Position numbers and translations under genes: made by a program | In this document: one piece after another, positions 44,017 through 52,252 of the stretch | Numbering within the stretch: the stretch's first letter is position 1 | How the letters are laid out: the number at the start of each line of letters is the position of its first letter | The notes under the pieces: generated by a model | What the model saw: the letters and a program-made list of their open reading frames with translations, nothing else | The model's database searches: none | What the model was told of the DNA's origin: nothing | Assembly: GCF_002158865.1 (NCBI RefSeq) | Contig: NZ_CP021455.1 | Span: 4,458,914 to 4,522,913 of the forward strand | Length of the DNA stretch: 64,000 nt | Source of the DNA: Comamonas serinivorans | GTDB taxonomy: Bacteria > Pseudomonadota > Gammaproteobacteria > Burkholderiales > Burkholderiaceae_C | Reading direction: 5' to 3'

Positions 44017-45018
44017 ATGGTGCATTTGCCTGACCGCGCCGCGCGGATCCGCAGGCAGGCCAACCCACCCGGGGCCGTGCACCGGCGCACCCTGGTGTCG
44101 GCGCTGGCGGCGTGGGGCCTGGGCACGCAGGCGGCTGCCGCGCCTTCGCGCGCGTTCCAGCCCGTGTCCGCCGCGCCTGCTGCGCCTGGCCTGCTGCTGC
44201 GCGATGCCCTGGGGCGCGAGGTGCGCCTGCCCGCCCCGGCGCAACGCATCGTCACCATCTTTTCGTCGAACACCGAACTGGTCAGCGCGCTGGGGCTGGC
44301 CGGCCGCATCGTCGGCGTCGAGGACTACACCCGCTACCCGCCCGAGGTGCTGGGCCTGCCCAAGGTGGGCGGCCGGCTGGGCTTCTCGGTCGATGCCGTG
44401 GTGGCGCAGCGGCCCGACCTGGTCATCGTCACACCGGCCCGGCAGGCGGCGCATCAACTGGTCGCCCCCATGGAGCGCATCGGCGTGCCCATCGTGGTGT
44501 TGCTCAGCCGCAGCCTGGCCGAGGTCGTGGACAACCTGCGGCTGGTGGCCCGGGCCACCGGCGTGCCGGACCGCGGCCAGGCCCTGGCCGCCGCGCTCGA
44601 AGCGCGTTTGCAGCGGGTCGATGCCGCCACCGCCGGCGCACCGCGGCCGCGTGCCCTGCTGATCACCGGGCGCATGGGCAACGGCATGCTGCTGGTGGCT
44701 CGCCCCGACACCTACACCGGCGAAGCCGTGGTGCGCGCCGGCGCCCGGCACGCCTTGCCCGGCCTGGGCACGCTGGCCCAGGTGTCGCCCGAGGCCGCGC
44801 TGGCCGCCGACCCCGACCTGCTGCTGTTCGCCGGCACCCAGGCGGCGCTGGACGAGCTGCTGCGCCTGCCGGGCTGGCGCGATGCGCGCGCCGTGCGCCG
44901 GCAGCGGGCGCTCACGGTGTCGCGCGCCGAGTTCCTGATTCCCGGTCCGCGCACCATCACCGGCGTGGAAACGCTGGCGCGGCAGATCGCGGCGCTGCGC
45001 GCCGGGGGCCTGGCATGA
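44017..45018 (+). CDS. Cobalamin ABC transporter substrate-binding protein (BtuF-like)
   Basis: A 333-residue periplasmic binding protein of the BtuF/FhuD class. An RR-containing leader (VHRRTLVSALAAWGLGTQAAA) suggests export, possibly by Tat. The mature part starts RDALGREVRLPAPAQRIVTIFSSNTELVSALGLAGRIVGVEDYTRYP, typical of type III binding proteins. It overlaps the permease start in ATGA. The ATG at 44017 lies only 4 nt behind the dyad element, so no ordinary ribosome binding site is visible. Confidence 0.88.
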   Translation: MVHLPDRAARIRRQANPPGAVHRRTLVSALAAWGLGTQAAAAPSRAFQPVSAAPAAPGLLLRDALGREVRLPAPAQRIVTIFSSNTELVSALGLAGRIVGVEDYTRYPPEVLGLPKVGGRLGFSVDAVVAQRPDLVIVTPARQAAHQLVAPMERIGVPIVVLLSRSLAEVVDNLRLVARATGVPDRGQALAAALEARLQRVDAATAGAPRPRALLITGRMGNGMLLVARPDTYTGEAVVRAGARHALPGLGTLAQVSPEAALAADPDLLLFAGTQAALDELLRLPGWRDARAVRRQRALTVSRAEFLIPGPRTITGVETLARQIAALRAGGLA

Positions 45019-46094
45019 CCGTGCAGCCATCCGACCTGACGCCGCCCGTACCGGCCCCCGCATCTCCGCCGTTACCGGCACCCCGGCCCCGCAGCCACTG
45101 GCGCCGCTGGGCACTCACCGCCGGCGTGCTGGCGCTGTGCCTGCTGTTCGGCGCCTGTGCCGGCCACCAGTGGGCCTCGCCGGCCGAGCTGTGGCGGGCC
45201 ATCACCGACGGCGACAGCCTGCGCAGCCGGCTGCTGTGGGAATGGCGGCTGCCGCGCGTGCTGGCTGCGGCCTGCGTGGGCGCGCTGCTGGGCTTGTCCG
45301 GCACGGTGTTCCAGGGCGTGTTCCGCAACCCTTTGGCCGAGCCCTACCTGCTGGGCGCCTCGGGCGGCGCGGCGCTGGGCGCAACCGTGGCGCTGCTGGT
45401 GCCGCTGGGCCTGCCCCAGGCCTGGTTGCTGCCGGTGCTGGCCTTTGGCGGCGCCTGGGGCGCCACCGTGCTGGTGCTGGGCGTGGCGCGCGTGGCCGGC
45501 GCCCTCGATGCCGCCGGCATGCTGCTGGCCGGTGTGGCCATGGCGGCCGTGCTGGGCGCGCTGCGCTCGTTCCTGATGCTGGCCCTGTCCGACGAAACCG
45601 TCAGCCTGCAGGTCGTCATGAGCTGGATGCTGGGCGGCATCCAGACGCCCAGCTGGGCCGGACTGGGCCTGCTGGCGCTGGTCACCGTGGCGGCACTGGG
45701 CCTGACGCAGGCCGTCGCGCGGGGGCTGGATTTGCTGGGTCTGGGCGACGCCACCGCGCAGGGCTTCGGGCTGGACGTGGCGCGCTTCGTGCCCCGCGCC
45801 GTGCTGGTGGGCTCGCTCGTGGTCGCCGCCGCGGTGGCCTATGGCGGGCTGGTGGCCTTCGTCGGCCTGGCCGCGCCCCACATGGCGCGCTGGTTCGTGG
45901 GCACACGCCACCGGGCCGTGCTGCCGGCCAGCGCCCTGGCTGGGGCCGTGGTGGTCACGCTGGCCGACGCGCTGGCGCGCAGCGTGCTGCCGCCGGCCGA
46001 GGTGCCGCTGGGGCTGATCACGGCCGTGGCCGGCGGCCCCTTCTTCATCGTGCTGCTGGCGCGGCGGCTGCGGGCGCACGGAGAACCGGCATGA
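45015..46094 (+). CDS. btuC: Cobalamin ABC transporter permease (FecCD/BtuC family)
   Basis: A 359-residue inner-membrane permease with about 10 hydrophobic segments. Family motifs include WRLPRVLAAACVGALLGLSGTVFQGVFRNPLAEPYLLGASGGAALGA and, near the end, GLVAFVGLAAPHMARWFVG and AEVPLGLITAVAGGPFFIVLL. Its start overlaps the binding-protein stop, and its stop overlaps the ATPase start, so the three genes are tightly coupled. Confidence 0.93.
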   Translation: MTVQPSDLTPPVPAPASPPLPAPRPRSHWRRWALTAGVLALCLLFGACAGHQWASPAELWRAITDGDSLRSRLLWEWRLPRVLAAACVGALLGLSGTVFQGVFRNPLAEPYLLGASGGAALGATVALLVPLGLPQAWLLPVLAFGGAWGATVLVLGVARVAGALDAAGMLLAGVAMAAVLGALRSFLMLALSDETVSLQVVMSWMLGGIQTPSWAGLGLLALVTVAALGLTQAVARGLDLLGLGDATAQGFGLDVARFVPRAVLVGSLVVAAAVAYGGLVAFVGLAAPHMARWFVGTRHRAVLPASALAGAVVVTLADALARSVLPPAEVPLGLITAVAGGPFFIVLLARRLRAHGEPA

Positions 46095-46993
46095 GCGCGG
46101 CGCCCGATCACGCCCCCGTCCACGCGCACCGCCCTGCGCCCGCCGACGGCTGTGCGAGCGCGCTGCTGCAGGCCCAGCGCGTGACGCTCACGCGCGGCAA
46201 CCGTCACCTGGTGCACGACGTCACGCTGGCCCTGCCCCGCTGTGGCGCGGTGGCGCTGGTGGGGGCCAACGGCGCCGGCAAATCCAGCCTGCTGAACCTG
46301 CTCGCGGGCCAGCTCGCGCCCAGCGCCGGCAGCGTGCAGTGGCAAGGCCAGCCGCTGGCCGCGCTCAGCGTGCGCGAACGCGCGCGCCGCGTGGGCTACA
46401 TGCCGCAGCGCTTTGAGCCCTACTGGAACTTGACGCTGCGCGAGCTGATCGACATGCGGCTGGACGGCGCGGTGACGACCGACCGCGTGCTGGCCCACGC
46501 CGACCTGCAGCCCCTGGCCGACCGGCGCTGGGCCACGCTGTCGGGCGGCGAGCGCGCCCGCGGCCTGCTCGCCGCCGTGCTGGCCACCGACCCACCGGCG
46601 CTGCTGGCCGACGAGCCCGGCGCGGCGCTGGACGTGCAGCACCGCCTGGCCCTGGTGACGGCGCTGGCGGCACGCGGGCGCAGCCGGCTGGTGGTCGTGG
46701 TCATGCACGACCTGGACCTGGCCTTCGAGTGCTTCGACCGCGTGATCGTGCTGCAGCATGGCCGCATTGCGCTCGATGGCTCGCCCGCCGAGCTGCTGCA
46801 CGCGCCCGCGCTCGATGCCGTGTTCGGCGTGCACTTCCAGCGCATCGCCGTGCCCCCGCAAACCCTGCTGCGCGCCCGCCCCGCGCCAACCAGCCCGGAC
46901 CACCGGCCACAAGCCCCCATGTCCCGAGACCATCCTGCAGCCCCTGCCGCCAACACCCCGCCCACCCGTCACGGAGCCCCCGATGCGCATTGA
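46091..46993 (+). CDS. btuD: Cobalamin ABC transporter ATPase (BtuD-like)
   Basis: A 300-residue ABC ATPase. Walker A is GANGAGKSS, the signature is LSGGERAR, Walker B is PALLADEPGAAL, and the H-loop is VVMHDLDLAFE. The C-terminal 45 residues are Pro/Ala-rich and overlap the start of the next gene by 11 nt. ATGA overlap with the permease. Confidence 0.92.
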   Translation: MSAAPDHAPVHAHRPAPADGCASALLQAQRVTLTRGNRHLVHDVTLALPRCGAVALVGANGAGKSSLLNLLAGQLAPSAGSVQWQGQPLAALSVRERARRVGYMPQRFEPYWNLTLRELIDMRLDGAVTTDRVLAHADLQPLADRRWATLSGGERARGLLAAVLATDPPALLADEPGAALDVQHRLALVTALAARGRSRLVVVVMHDLDLAFECFDRVIVLQHGRIALDGSPAELLHAPALDAVFGVHFQRIAVPPQTLLRARPAPTSPDHRPQAPMSRDHPAAPAANTPPTRHGAPDAH

Positions 46994-48002
46994 CCTGGCC
47001 GGCTGGACCCGCGAAGCCACCGTGGGCGATCCCCGCGCCTTCTTCGCCCTGTTCGAGCAGGCCGACCGGCTGGGCTTCGACGGCGTGTGGTTCAGCGAAT
47101 TCCGGGTCGCCCCGTTTGTGGCCGGCCCCTACCCCTCGCCGCTGCTGCTGGCCGCCGGCCTGCTGGCGCGCACCGAGCGGCTGCGCGTGGGCACCGCGGT
47201 GCTGGTGCTGCCGCTGCACCACCCGCTGCTGCTGGCCGAGGACATCGCCCAGCTCGACCTGCAAAGTGGCGGCCGGCTGGACGTGGGCCTGGGCCGCGGC
47301 ACCGAGCCCGAGGCCTTGCAGCGGCTGGAGATCGACCCGCAGTCCACGCGCGAGCGCTTCGAACACGGCACGCGCATCCTGCGCGAGGCCTTGCGCGGCG
47401 ACGCGGTGGCCTCGAGCGCCGGCCCCTGGCAGTTCGAGGCGCAGCGCCTGGCCACGCCGCCGCTGCAGCGCCCGCATCCGCCGCTGTACATCGCTGGCTC
47501 CACGCCCGAATCGGTGGCTTTTGCCGTGGCGCACGAGATGCCGCTGCTGCTGAGCCTGGAGCCGCCCGAAACCCGGCAGCTGGCCCACCAGGAACACGCC
47601 GCCCAGGCGCAGGGCCTGGACGCACAGGCGCTGGCCGCCCTGCGCCAGCGGTCGTCGCTCGCCCGCTACGTCTGCATCGGCGCCAGCGCACAGGCGGTGC
47701 AGGCCCAGCTGGACGCGCTCTGGCCGCTGCTGCATGCGCGGCGCGTCTACTTCGCCGCCAAGCGCGGCGTGGCCGCCGCCGATGTGCCGCCCGTGGACGT
47801 GGCGCAGACCCTGGCACAGCAGTTCATCTGGGGCACGCCCGAGCAATGCCACGCCCAGATCTGCGCCCTGATGGCGGGCACCGGCATCGGCCAGCTGCGC
47901 TGCGTGTTCAACGCCAACGGCCTGTGGTCCAACGCCCACGCGCTGCAGGCGATGACGCTGTTCGCGCACGAGGTGCTGCCCGCGCTGTCGGGACGCGGCT
48001 GA
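46983..48002 (+). CDS. Luciferase-like (LLM class) flavin-dependent oxidoreductase
   Basis: A 339-residue TIM-barrel monooxygenase of the bacterial luciferase fold, predicted to use reduced FMN and oxygen. Visible blocks are FEQADRLGFDGVWFSEFR, RLRVGTAVLVLPLHHPLLLAEDIAQLDLQSGGRLDVGLGRGTEPEAL, PPLYIAGSTPESVAFA and FIWGTPEQCHAQI. It overlaps the BtuD-like gene by 11 nt and therefore belongs to the riboswitch-controlled corrinoid operon. Its role there is not established: it could modify a corrinoid, release an axial ligand, or serve an unrelated B12-sparing reaction. No partner flavin reductase is adjacent. Confidence 0.87.
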   Translation: MRIDLAGWTREATVGDPRAFFALFEQADRLGFDGVWFSEFRVAPFVAGPYPSPLLLAAGLLARTERLRVGTAVLVLPLHHPLLLAEDIAQLDLQSGGRLDVGLGRGTEPEALQRLEIDPQSTRERFEHGTRILREALRGDAVASSAGPWQFEAQRLATPPLQRPHPPLYIAGSTPESVAFAVAHEMPLLLSLEPPETRQLAHQEHAAQAQGLDAQALAALRQRSSLARYVCIGASAQAVQAQLDALWPLLHARRVYFAAKRGVAAADVPPVDVAQTLAQQFIWGTPEQCHAQICALMAGTGIGQLRCVFNANGLWSNAHALQAMTLFAHEVLPALSGRG

Positions 48003-48071
48003 GCCACCACCCGCGCCCGGCCATCACTCAGCGGCGCACCACGTCGTCTGAGCCTTTCCGCCTGTCAACAA

Positions 48072-48123
48072 GCAGTATGCCCTGGTTGCCGTTCAAACAT
48101 GAACGGCGACCAGGGCATACTGC
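48072..48123. repeat. 52-bp dyad element, copy 12 (near-perfect palindrome)
   Basis: This copy pairs over its full length: a 23-bp stem from GCAGTATGCCCTGG to CCAGGGCATACTGC, with one G-T (G-U in RNA) pair and a 6-nt loop AAACAT. It lies 18 nt behind the minE stop and 69 nt behind the converging flavin oxidoreductase. Confidence 0.97.
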
Positions 48124-48141
48124 AACATCCACGCCAGAGAA

Positions 48142-48405
48142 TCAGCGCGGTGCGTCGGGCAGCTCGATCTTGACTTCCAGCACCTCGAAATTGTCCTGGC
48201 GGTCCAGGTTGACCTGGATGTCGCGCGGATCGATCTTGATGTACTTGCTGATCACCGCCACCAGGTCACGCTGCAGGGCGGGCAGGTAATCCGGCTCGCC
48301 CATGTTCTTGCCCACGCGCTCGTGCGCCAGGATGATCTGCAGGCGCTCCTTGGCCACCGAAGCGGTTTTCTTCTTCTCGCCCAGGAGCAGGGACAACAGG
48401 GACAT
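48142..48405 (-). CDS. minE: Cell division topological specificity factor MinE
   Basis: An 87-residue MinE: an N-terminal membrane-targeting stretch (MSLLSLLLGEKKKTASVAKERLQIILAHER) that binds MinD, then the dimeric topological-specificity domain (YLPALQRDLVAVISKYIKIDPRDIQVNLDRQDNFEVLEVKIELP). It follows minD by 3 nt. Confidence 0.98.
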   Translation of the reverse strand: MSLLSLLLGEKKKTASVAKERLQIILAHERVGKNMGEPDYLPALQRDLVAVISKYIKIDPRDIQVNLDRQDNFEVLEVKIELPDAPR

Positions 48406-48408
48406 GAC

Positions 48409-49224
48409 TTACCTCCCACCAAACAGGCGTTTGAAGAAGCCGGGCTTTTCGGCGTCGATGAAGCGCAGGGGCTTGTCTGCACCGAGGAACCGGTCGATCA
48501 CGTCCAGGTAGGCCTCGGACACGTCCGTGCCCTTGAGGTGCACGGCGGGCATGCCCTGGTTGGACGCCTGCAGCACGGCCTCGCTTTCGGGGATCACGCC
48601 GATCAGCTCGATGCGCAGGATGTCCTTGATGTCGTCCAGCGACAGCATCTGGCCGTCTTCGACGCGGCTGGGGTTGTAGCGCGTGATCAGCAGGTGTTCC
48701 TTGATCGGCTCCTTGCCCTCGATGGCGCGCTTGGTCTTGCTGCCCAGCATGCCCAGGATGCGGTCCGAGTCGCGCACGCTGGAGACTTCCGGGTTGGTCA
48801 CCACCACGGCCTCGTCGGCGAAGTGCATGGCCATCAGCGCGCCCTGCTCGATGCCGGCCGGCGAGTCGCAGACGATGTACTCGAAGCCCATCTTGTCCAG
48901 GTCTTCCAGCACCTTGCCCACGCCCTCCTGCGTCAGCGCGTCCTTGTCGCGCGTCTGGCTGGCCGCCAGCACGAACAGGTTGTCGCACTGCTTGTCCTTG
49001 ATGAGGGCCTGGGTGAGGTTGGCCTCGCCGTGGATGACGTTGACGAAGTCGTACACCACCCGGCGCTCGCAGCCCATGATCAGGTCCAGGTTGCGCAGGC
49101 CCACGTCAAAGTCGATGACGGCGGTTTTGTGGCCCCGCAAGGCCAGGCCGGAGGCGAAGGCGGCGCTGGTGGTGGTCTTGCCCACACCACCTTTGCCCGA
49201 GGTCACGACGACGATTTTTGCCAT
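48409..49224 (-). CDS. minD: Septum site-determining ATPase MinD
   Basis: A 271-residue ParA/MinD ATPase with the deviant Walker A SGKGGVGKTTT near residue 10, the switch I region and YIVCDSPAGIEQGALMAM (Walker B). A C-terminal amphipathic membrane-targeting helix is present (EKPGFFKRLFGGR). It follows minC by 36 nt. Confidence 0.98.
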   Translation of the reverse strand: MAKIVVVTSGKGGVGKTTTSAAFASGLALRGHKTAVIDFDVGLRNLDLIMGCERRVVYDFVNVIHGEANLTQALIKDKQCDNLFVLAASQTRDKDALTQEGVGKVLEDLDKMGFEYIVCDSPAGIEQGALMAMHFADEAVVVTNPEVSSVRDSDRILGMLGSKTKRAIEGKEPIKEHLLITRYNPSRVEDGQMLSLDDIKDILRIELIGVIPESEAVLQASNQGMPAVHLKGTDVSEAYLDVIDRFLGADKPLRFIDAEKPGFFKRLFGGR

Positions 49225-49260
49225 GGTTGGGGTTCCTGATTGAAAAGCGTGATGCCGGGC

Positions 49261-50016
49261 CTAGCCCAGCTTGATCGGGGTGATGACGAGTTTGTCGCCT
49301 TCGGGGCCGGACTCCAGGTGCACCTGGGCCGCACGGCCCTGCACATCGGCCGGCCAGGCCTCGCTGGTGCGGTAGACGCCGCAGATGGAAATCAGCTCGG
49401 GCTCCATGCTCATCGCAAAGATGCGGGCATCGGTGCGGCCGCGCGCGCCGGCGATGGCCTTGCCACGCAAGGGCGCATACACGTGGATGTGGCCATCGGC
49501 CGCCACCTCGGCGCCGTTGTTCACCATGGCCAGCACCACCAAGTCGGTGCCGCGCGCGTACACCTGCTGGCCCGAGCGCAGCGGCCGGTCGATCACCATG
49601 GCGCCCGGCGGCACCTGCACGGCCGGCGGCGGTGGGGCCACGGGCACCGGCGCCGGGGTGGGCGCCACCACGGGCTGGCGGGCCAGCACGCTCTCGTGCG
49701 TGGGCACCAGGCCGGCCTCGAAGGCGTCCTGCTGGTGTTGCAGCGAACCGCCCCGCACGGCCACGGGCAGCATGCGCAGGCCCTGCAGGGCCCGCACCAG
49801 GCGCACAAAGTCGATGGGGTGGTCCCACAGCTCGGGCGGCAGGCCGGTGAGGTCGATCAGCACCGGATCCTGGTCGAAGAAATCGGGCTGCTCGGCGAAC
49901 TGCTTTTCGAGCGCCCGCAGCATCGCGTCCAGGTCGGTGGTGCGCATCAGCAACGCAACCAGGGGCAGGTTGGCGCTCTTGATTTCGTAGAGGTTGCTGT
50001 GTTGGCCTGTCGACAC
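49261..50016 (-). CDS. minC: Septum site-determining protein MinC
   Basis: A 251-residue MinC, the FtsZ polymerisation inhibitor. The N-terminal domain (FELKSA-like EIKSANLPLVALLMRTTDLDAMLRALEKQF) is followed by a Pro/Val/Ala linker and the beta-helix C-terminal domain (IDRPLRSGQQVYARGTDLVVLAMVNNGAEVAADGHIHVYAPLRGKAIAGARG). The GTG at 50016 (VSTGQHSNLYEIKSA) was chosen because it gives the family length; the frame runs 46 codons further upstream without support. No strong ribosome binding site is visible. Confidence 0.93.
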   Translation of the reverse strand: MSTGQHSNLYEIKSANLPLVALLMRTTDLDAMLRALEKQFAEQPDFFDQDPVLIDLTGLPPELWDHPIDFVRLVRALQGLRMLPVAVRGGSLQHQQDAFEAGLVPTHESVLARQPVVAPTPAPVPVAPPPPAVQVPPGAMVIDRPLRSGQQVYARGTDLVVLAMVNNGAEVAADGHIHVYAPLRGKAIAGARGRTDARIFAMSMEPELISICGVYRTSEAWPADVQGRAAQVHLESGPEGDKLVITPIKLG

Positions 50017-50267
50017 GGAATGACAAGGAGTTGGCGAAATGGGGCACGCCACGGACCAAAGCGCGCTTGCCTTCCCTTCCGTGTGCAATCGGCAAATCTT
50101 AACAGTGCCGCTCAGCGCGTCGTATCTGAATATTGCCCACAACACGGTGCCCACGCTCCCGCGCGGTGCGTCATCCGTGGCCCCGAGCCGCGCGTCCGGA
50201 GAACGGCGATGCGTGGCAGCCGATGGGCGCTGGGGATGTCACGCCGGGCGCTGGTCCGCGGCAGCGC

Positions 50268-51188
50268 TCAGGGCGACAGCGGCCGCACGCTGACTTCGCC
50301 CGACGACACGGGCACCAGGGCGCCGTCGATCTGCACCAGCAGCGCCCCATCGGCCGCGAGGCCCACGCACTGCCCCCGGCGGCCATCGCTGAGGGACACG
50401 GGCTGGCCGCGCAGCAGGTCCAGCTGCGCGTAGTCGGCCTCGAACGGCGTGAAGCCGTCGCGCTCGAAGCGGCGCACGGCACTCAGCAGCTCGGGCACCA
50501 CGCGCGCCATGGCGCAGGCCGCCAGGTCCAGGTCGGGCGCTCCGGCGCCTGCGGGTGCCGCCAGCGAGGCCCCGGCCGTTTCCCCGGCCGCCGTGTGCAG
50601 GATCTCGCCCAACCCCACGGGCGGGGTGCGCAAGCCGTCGGCGGGCGGCGTGGCCAGGTTCACGCCCATGCCGATGACCACGTAGCGCGGCGCCTGCGCA
50701 GCCGGGTCGTGCGAGGGCGGCAGTGCCTCGGGGGTGGCGGCGGTTTCGATGAGGATGCCGCAGAGCTTGCGGCCCTGCCACCACAGGTCGTTCGGCCATT
50801 TGATGGCGATGCCGTGGCCCAGGCGCTGCGCCAGCACCAGCCCGACGACCAGCGACAGGCCGGACCAGTCGCGCGGCGCCAGGCTCAGGCCCAACGACAT
50901 GGTGAGGGCGGCGGTCCGCGTCGTTTCCCAGCTGCGGCCCAGGCGGCCCCGCCCTGCCGTCTGGCTTTGGGCGACCAGCAGCGTGGTCTCGGTGCGTCCG
51001 GCGCGCGCGCGGCGCAGCAGCTCGCTGTTGGTCGAATCGACCTCGGCCACGACCTCGACGCCCACGTCGGGCCACAGCGGCGACACGGTTTGCCAGATCA
51101 TTTCGGCGGCCTGGTGCAGCCCGGCGCAGGCGGGCCAAGCGGCGGGCAAGGCCGTGGTCGGCCAGGGGAACAAGGGCTTGGGGGTCAT
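50268..51188 (-). CDS. birA: Biotin-[acetyl-CoA-carboxylase] ligase
   Basis: A 306-residue BirA catalytic protein without the N-terminal HTH found in E. coli. The biotinyl-AMP site reads STNSELLRRAR, QTAGRGRLGRSWETT (the GRGRxGR loop) and IAIKWPNDLWWQGRKLCGILIE; a C-terminal SH3-like domain follows. The ATG at 51188 (MTPKPLFPW) was chosen because the dyad element covers 51197-51248: the longer frame starting at 51224 would translate the repeat. The gap to minC (about 250 nt) has no gene. Confidence 0.94.
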   Translation of the reverse strand: MTPKPLFPWPTTALPAAWPACAGLHQAAEMIWQTVSPLWPDVGVEVVAEVDSTNSELLRRARAGRTETTLLVAQSQTAGRGRLGRSWETTRTAALTMSLGLSLAPRDWSGLSLVVGLVLAQRLGHGIAIKWPNDLWWQGRKLCGILIETAATPEALPPSHDPAAQAPRYVVIGMGVNLATPPADGLRTPPVGLGEILHTAAGETAGASLAAPAGAGAPDLDLAACAMARVVPELLSAVRRFERDGFTPFEADYAQLDLLRGQPVSLSDGRRGQCVGLAADGALLVQIDGALVPVSSGEVSVRPLSP

Positions 51189-51196
51189 GTCAATGC

Positions 51197-51248
51197 GGGG
51201 TATGGCCACATAGCCGTTTATCAAACAACGGTGAAGCGGCCATACCGC
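51197..51248. repeat. 52-bp dyad element, copy 13
   Basis: Outer arms pair over 9 bp (GGTATGGCC / GGCCATACC), inner GCCGTT / AACGGT. It lies 16 nt behind the SET-domain gene stop and ends 9 nt before the birA ATG, so it occupies the whole short gap between two co-directional genes. Confidence 0.93.
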
Positions 51249-51264
51249 AGGTGATGAATCAAGA

Positions 51265-51999
51265 TCAAGGCTTGCGCGAACGCGCCTCGGCCTTGGACGA
51301 GGGCTTGGCCTGGGACGACGCTGGCGATGGCGCCCGGGCTTGGGCCTGGCGGTTCGGCGCGCCTTGGGTGGAGGCCTTGCCCTTGGCCTGCGTGTTCGCC
51401 TTGGCCTTGGCCTTGGCCTTGGCCTTGACCTGGCCGTCTGCCGGCGCCTTGGCCTTGCCCGACGTGCGGCCTGGGCCGGCGGCTTGGGTGGCCGGCTTGG
51501 GCGCCGCCAGCTTCACGCCGCGCTTGGGCGCCAGCATCGTGCCGCGGCAGTGTGCGCTGCCGCAGTGGCAGGCGTACTCGGCCTTGAGCTTGGGCGTGTA
51601 GCGCTCGTCCAGCACCAGGCCGTAGTCGTAGCTCAGCTCTTCGCCGGGGGCGATGTCGCGCAGCGCGACGATGAAGATGCGGCCATCGCGCTCGTCCGAT
51701 TCGCAGTTGGGCTCGCAGCTGTGGTTGATCCAGCGCGAGGCGTTGCCGCCGAACAGCGCGTCGATCACGTGGTCGCCGTCGATGTGGAAGTAGAAGGTGT
51801 GCTGCGGGTTGAGCGGGTCGTGCGGGTGGCGGCGCTGCGCCTCGTCCCAGCTGATGACCTCGCCCACGTACTCCATCACCGTCTCGTCGGCCGCGATGGC
51901 TTGCACGGCGAACACGCCCTTGCCATGCACGCCCGAGCGTCGCACCTGGATGCGGCGGCCGCGCGTCGGTGGGGGGGTTGGGGTTGGGTTGCTCACCAC
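51265..51999 (-). CDS. SET-domain lysine methyltransferase with histone-like basic tail
   Basis: A 244-residue protein. Residues 17-150 form a SET domain with the family blocks GKGVFAVQAIAADETVMEYVGEVISWDEA, ASRWINHSCEPNCES (the RFINHSCxPNC motif) and APGEELSYDYGL. A post-SET zinc motif follows (YACHCGSAHCRGTM). The last 80 residues are Lys/Ala/Gln-rich with KAKAKAKAKAN, similar to bacterial H1-like tails. The start is GTG at 51999, with AGGAG 6 nt upstream. SET proteins of this post-SET type methylate lysines; the bacterial target is unknown. Confidence 0.88.
   Translation of the reverse strand: MVSNPTPTPPPTRGRRIQVRRSGVHGKGVFAVQAIAADETVMEYVGEVISWDEAQRRHPHDPLNPQHTFYFHIDGDHVIDALFGGNASRWINHSCEPNCESDERDGRIFIVALRDIAPGEELSYDYGLVLDERYTPKLKAEYACHCGSAHCRGTMLAPKRGVKLAAPKPATQAAGPGRTSGKAKAPADGQVKAKAKAKAKANTQAKGKASTQGAPNRQAQARAPSPASSQAKPSSKAEARSRKP
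51399..51428. repeat. Hexanucleotide tandem repeat in the SET gene
   Basis: CCTTGG is repeated four times and then as CCTTGA from 51399 to 51428, encoding the Lys-Ala repeat of the tail on the minus strand. Each unit is two codons, so copy-number change would keep the frame. Confidence 0.85.
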
Positions 52000-52196
52000 G
52001 TCGGCTCCTGGTTGCTTGCGGCGCGTGGGATTCTAGTGGCGCGGGTCGGCGGCCCGCCGCACCCTGGGCTGCAGACAGGGTGCGGCGCACACGACCCGGG
52101 TGCGCCGGTGGCACGCACCCGTGCACCGGGCCCGGCCCGGCGCAGACACCCCGCGGCCCGGTGAGCGCACCGAGCCAGCCCATGGTGCCCGTTTCA

Positions 52197-52248
52197 GCGG
52201 TATGCGCGTGTTACCGTTCATGTTGAAACGGCAACAAGCCCATACCCA
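52197..52248. repeat. 52-bp dyad element, copy 14
   Basis: Left block GCGGTAT, inner TTACCGTT / AACGGCAA, right block ATACCCA. It lies 4 nt behind the siderophore receptor stop, the shortest gene-element distance in the window. Confidence 0.92.
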
Positions 52249-52252
52249 TGCT

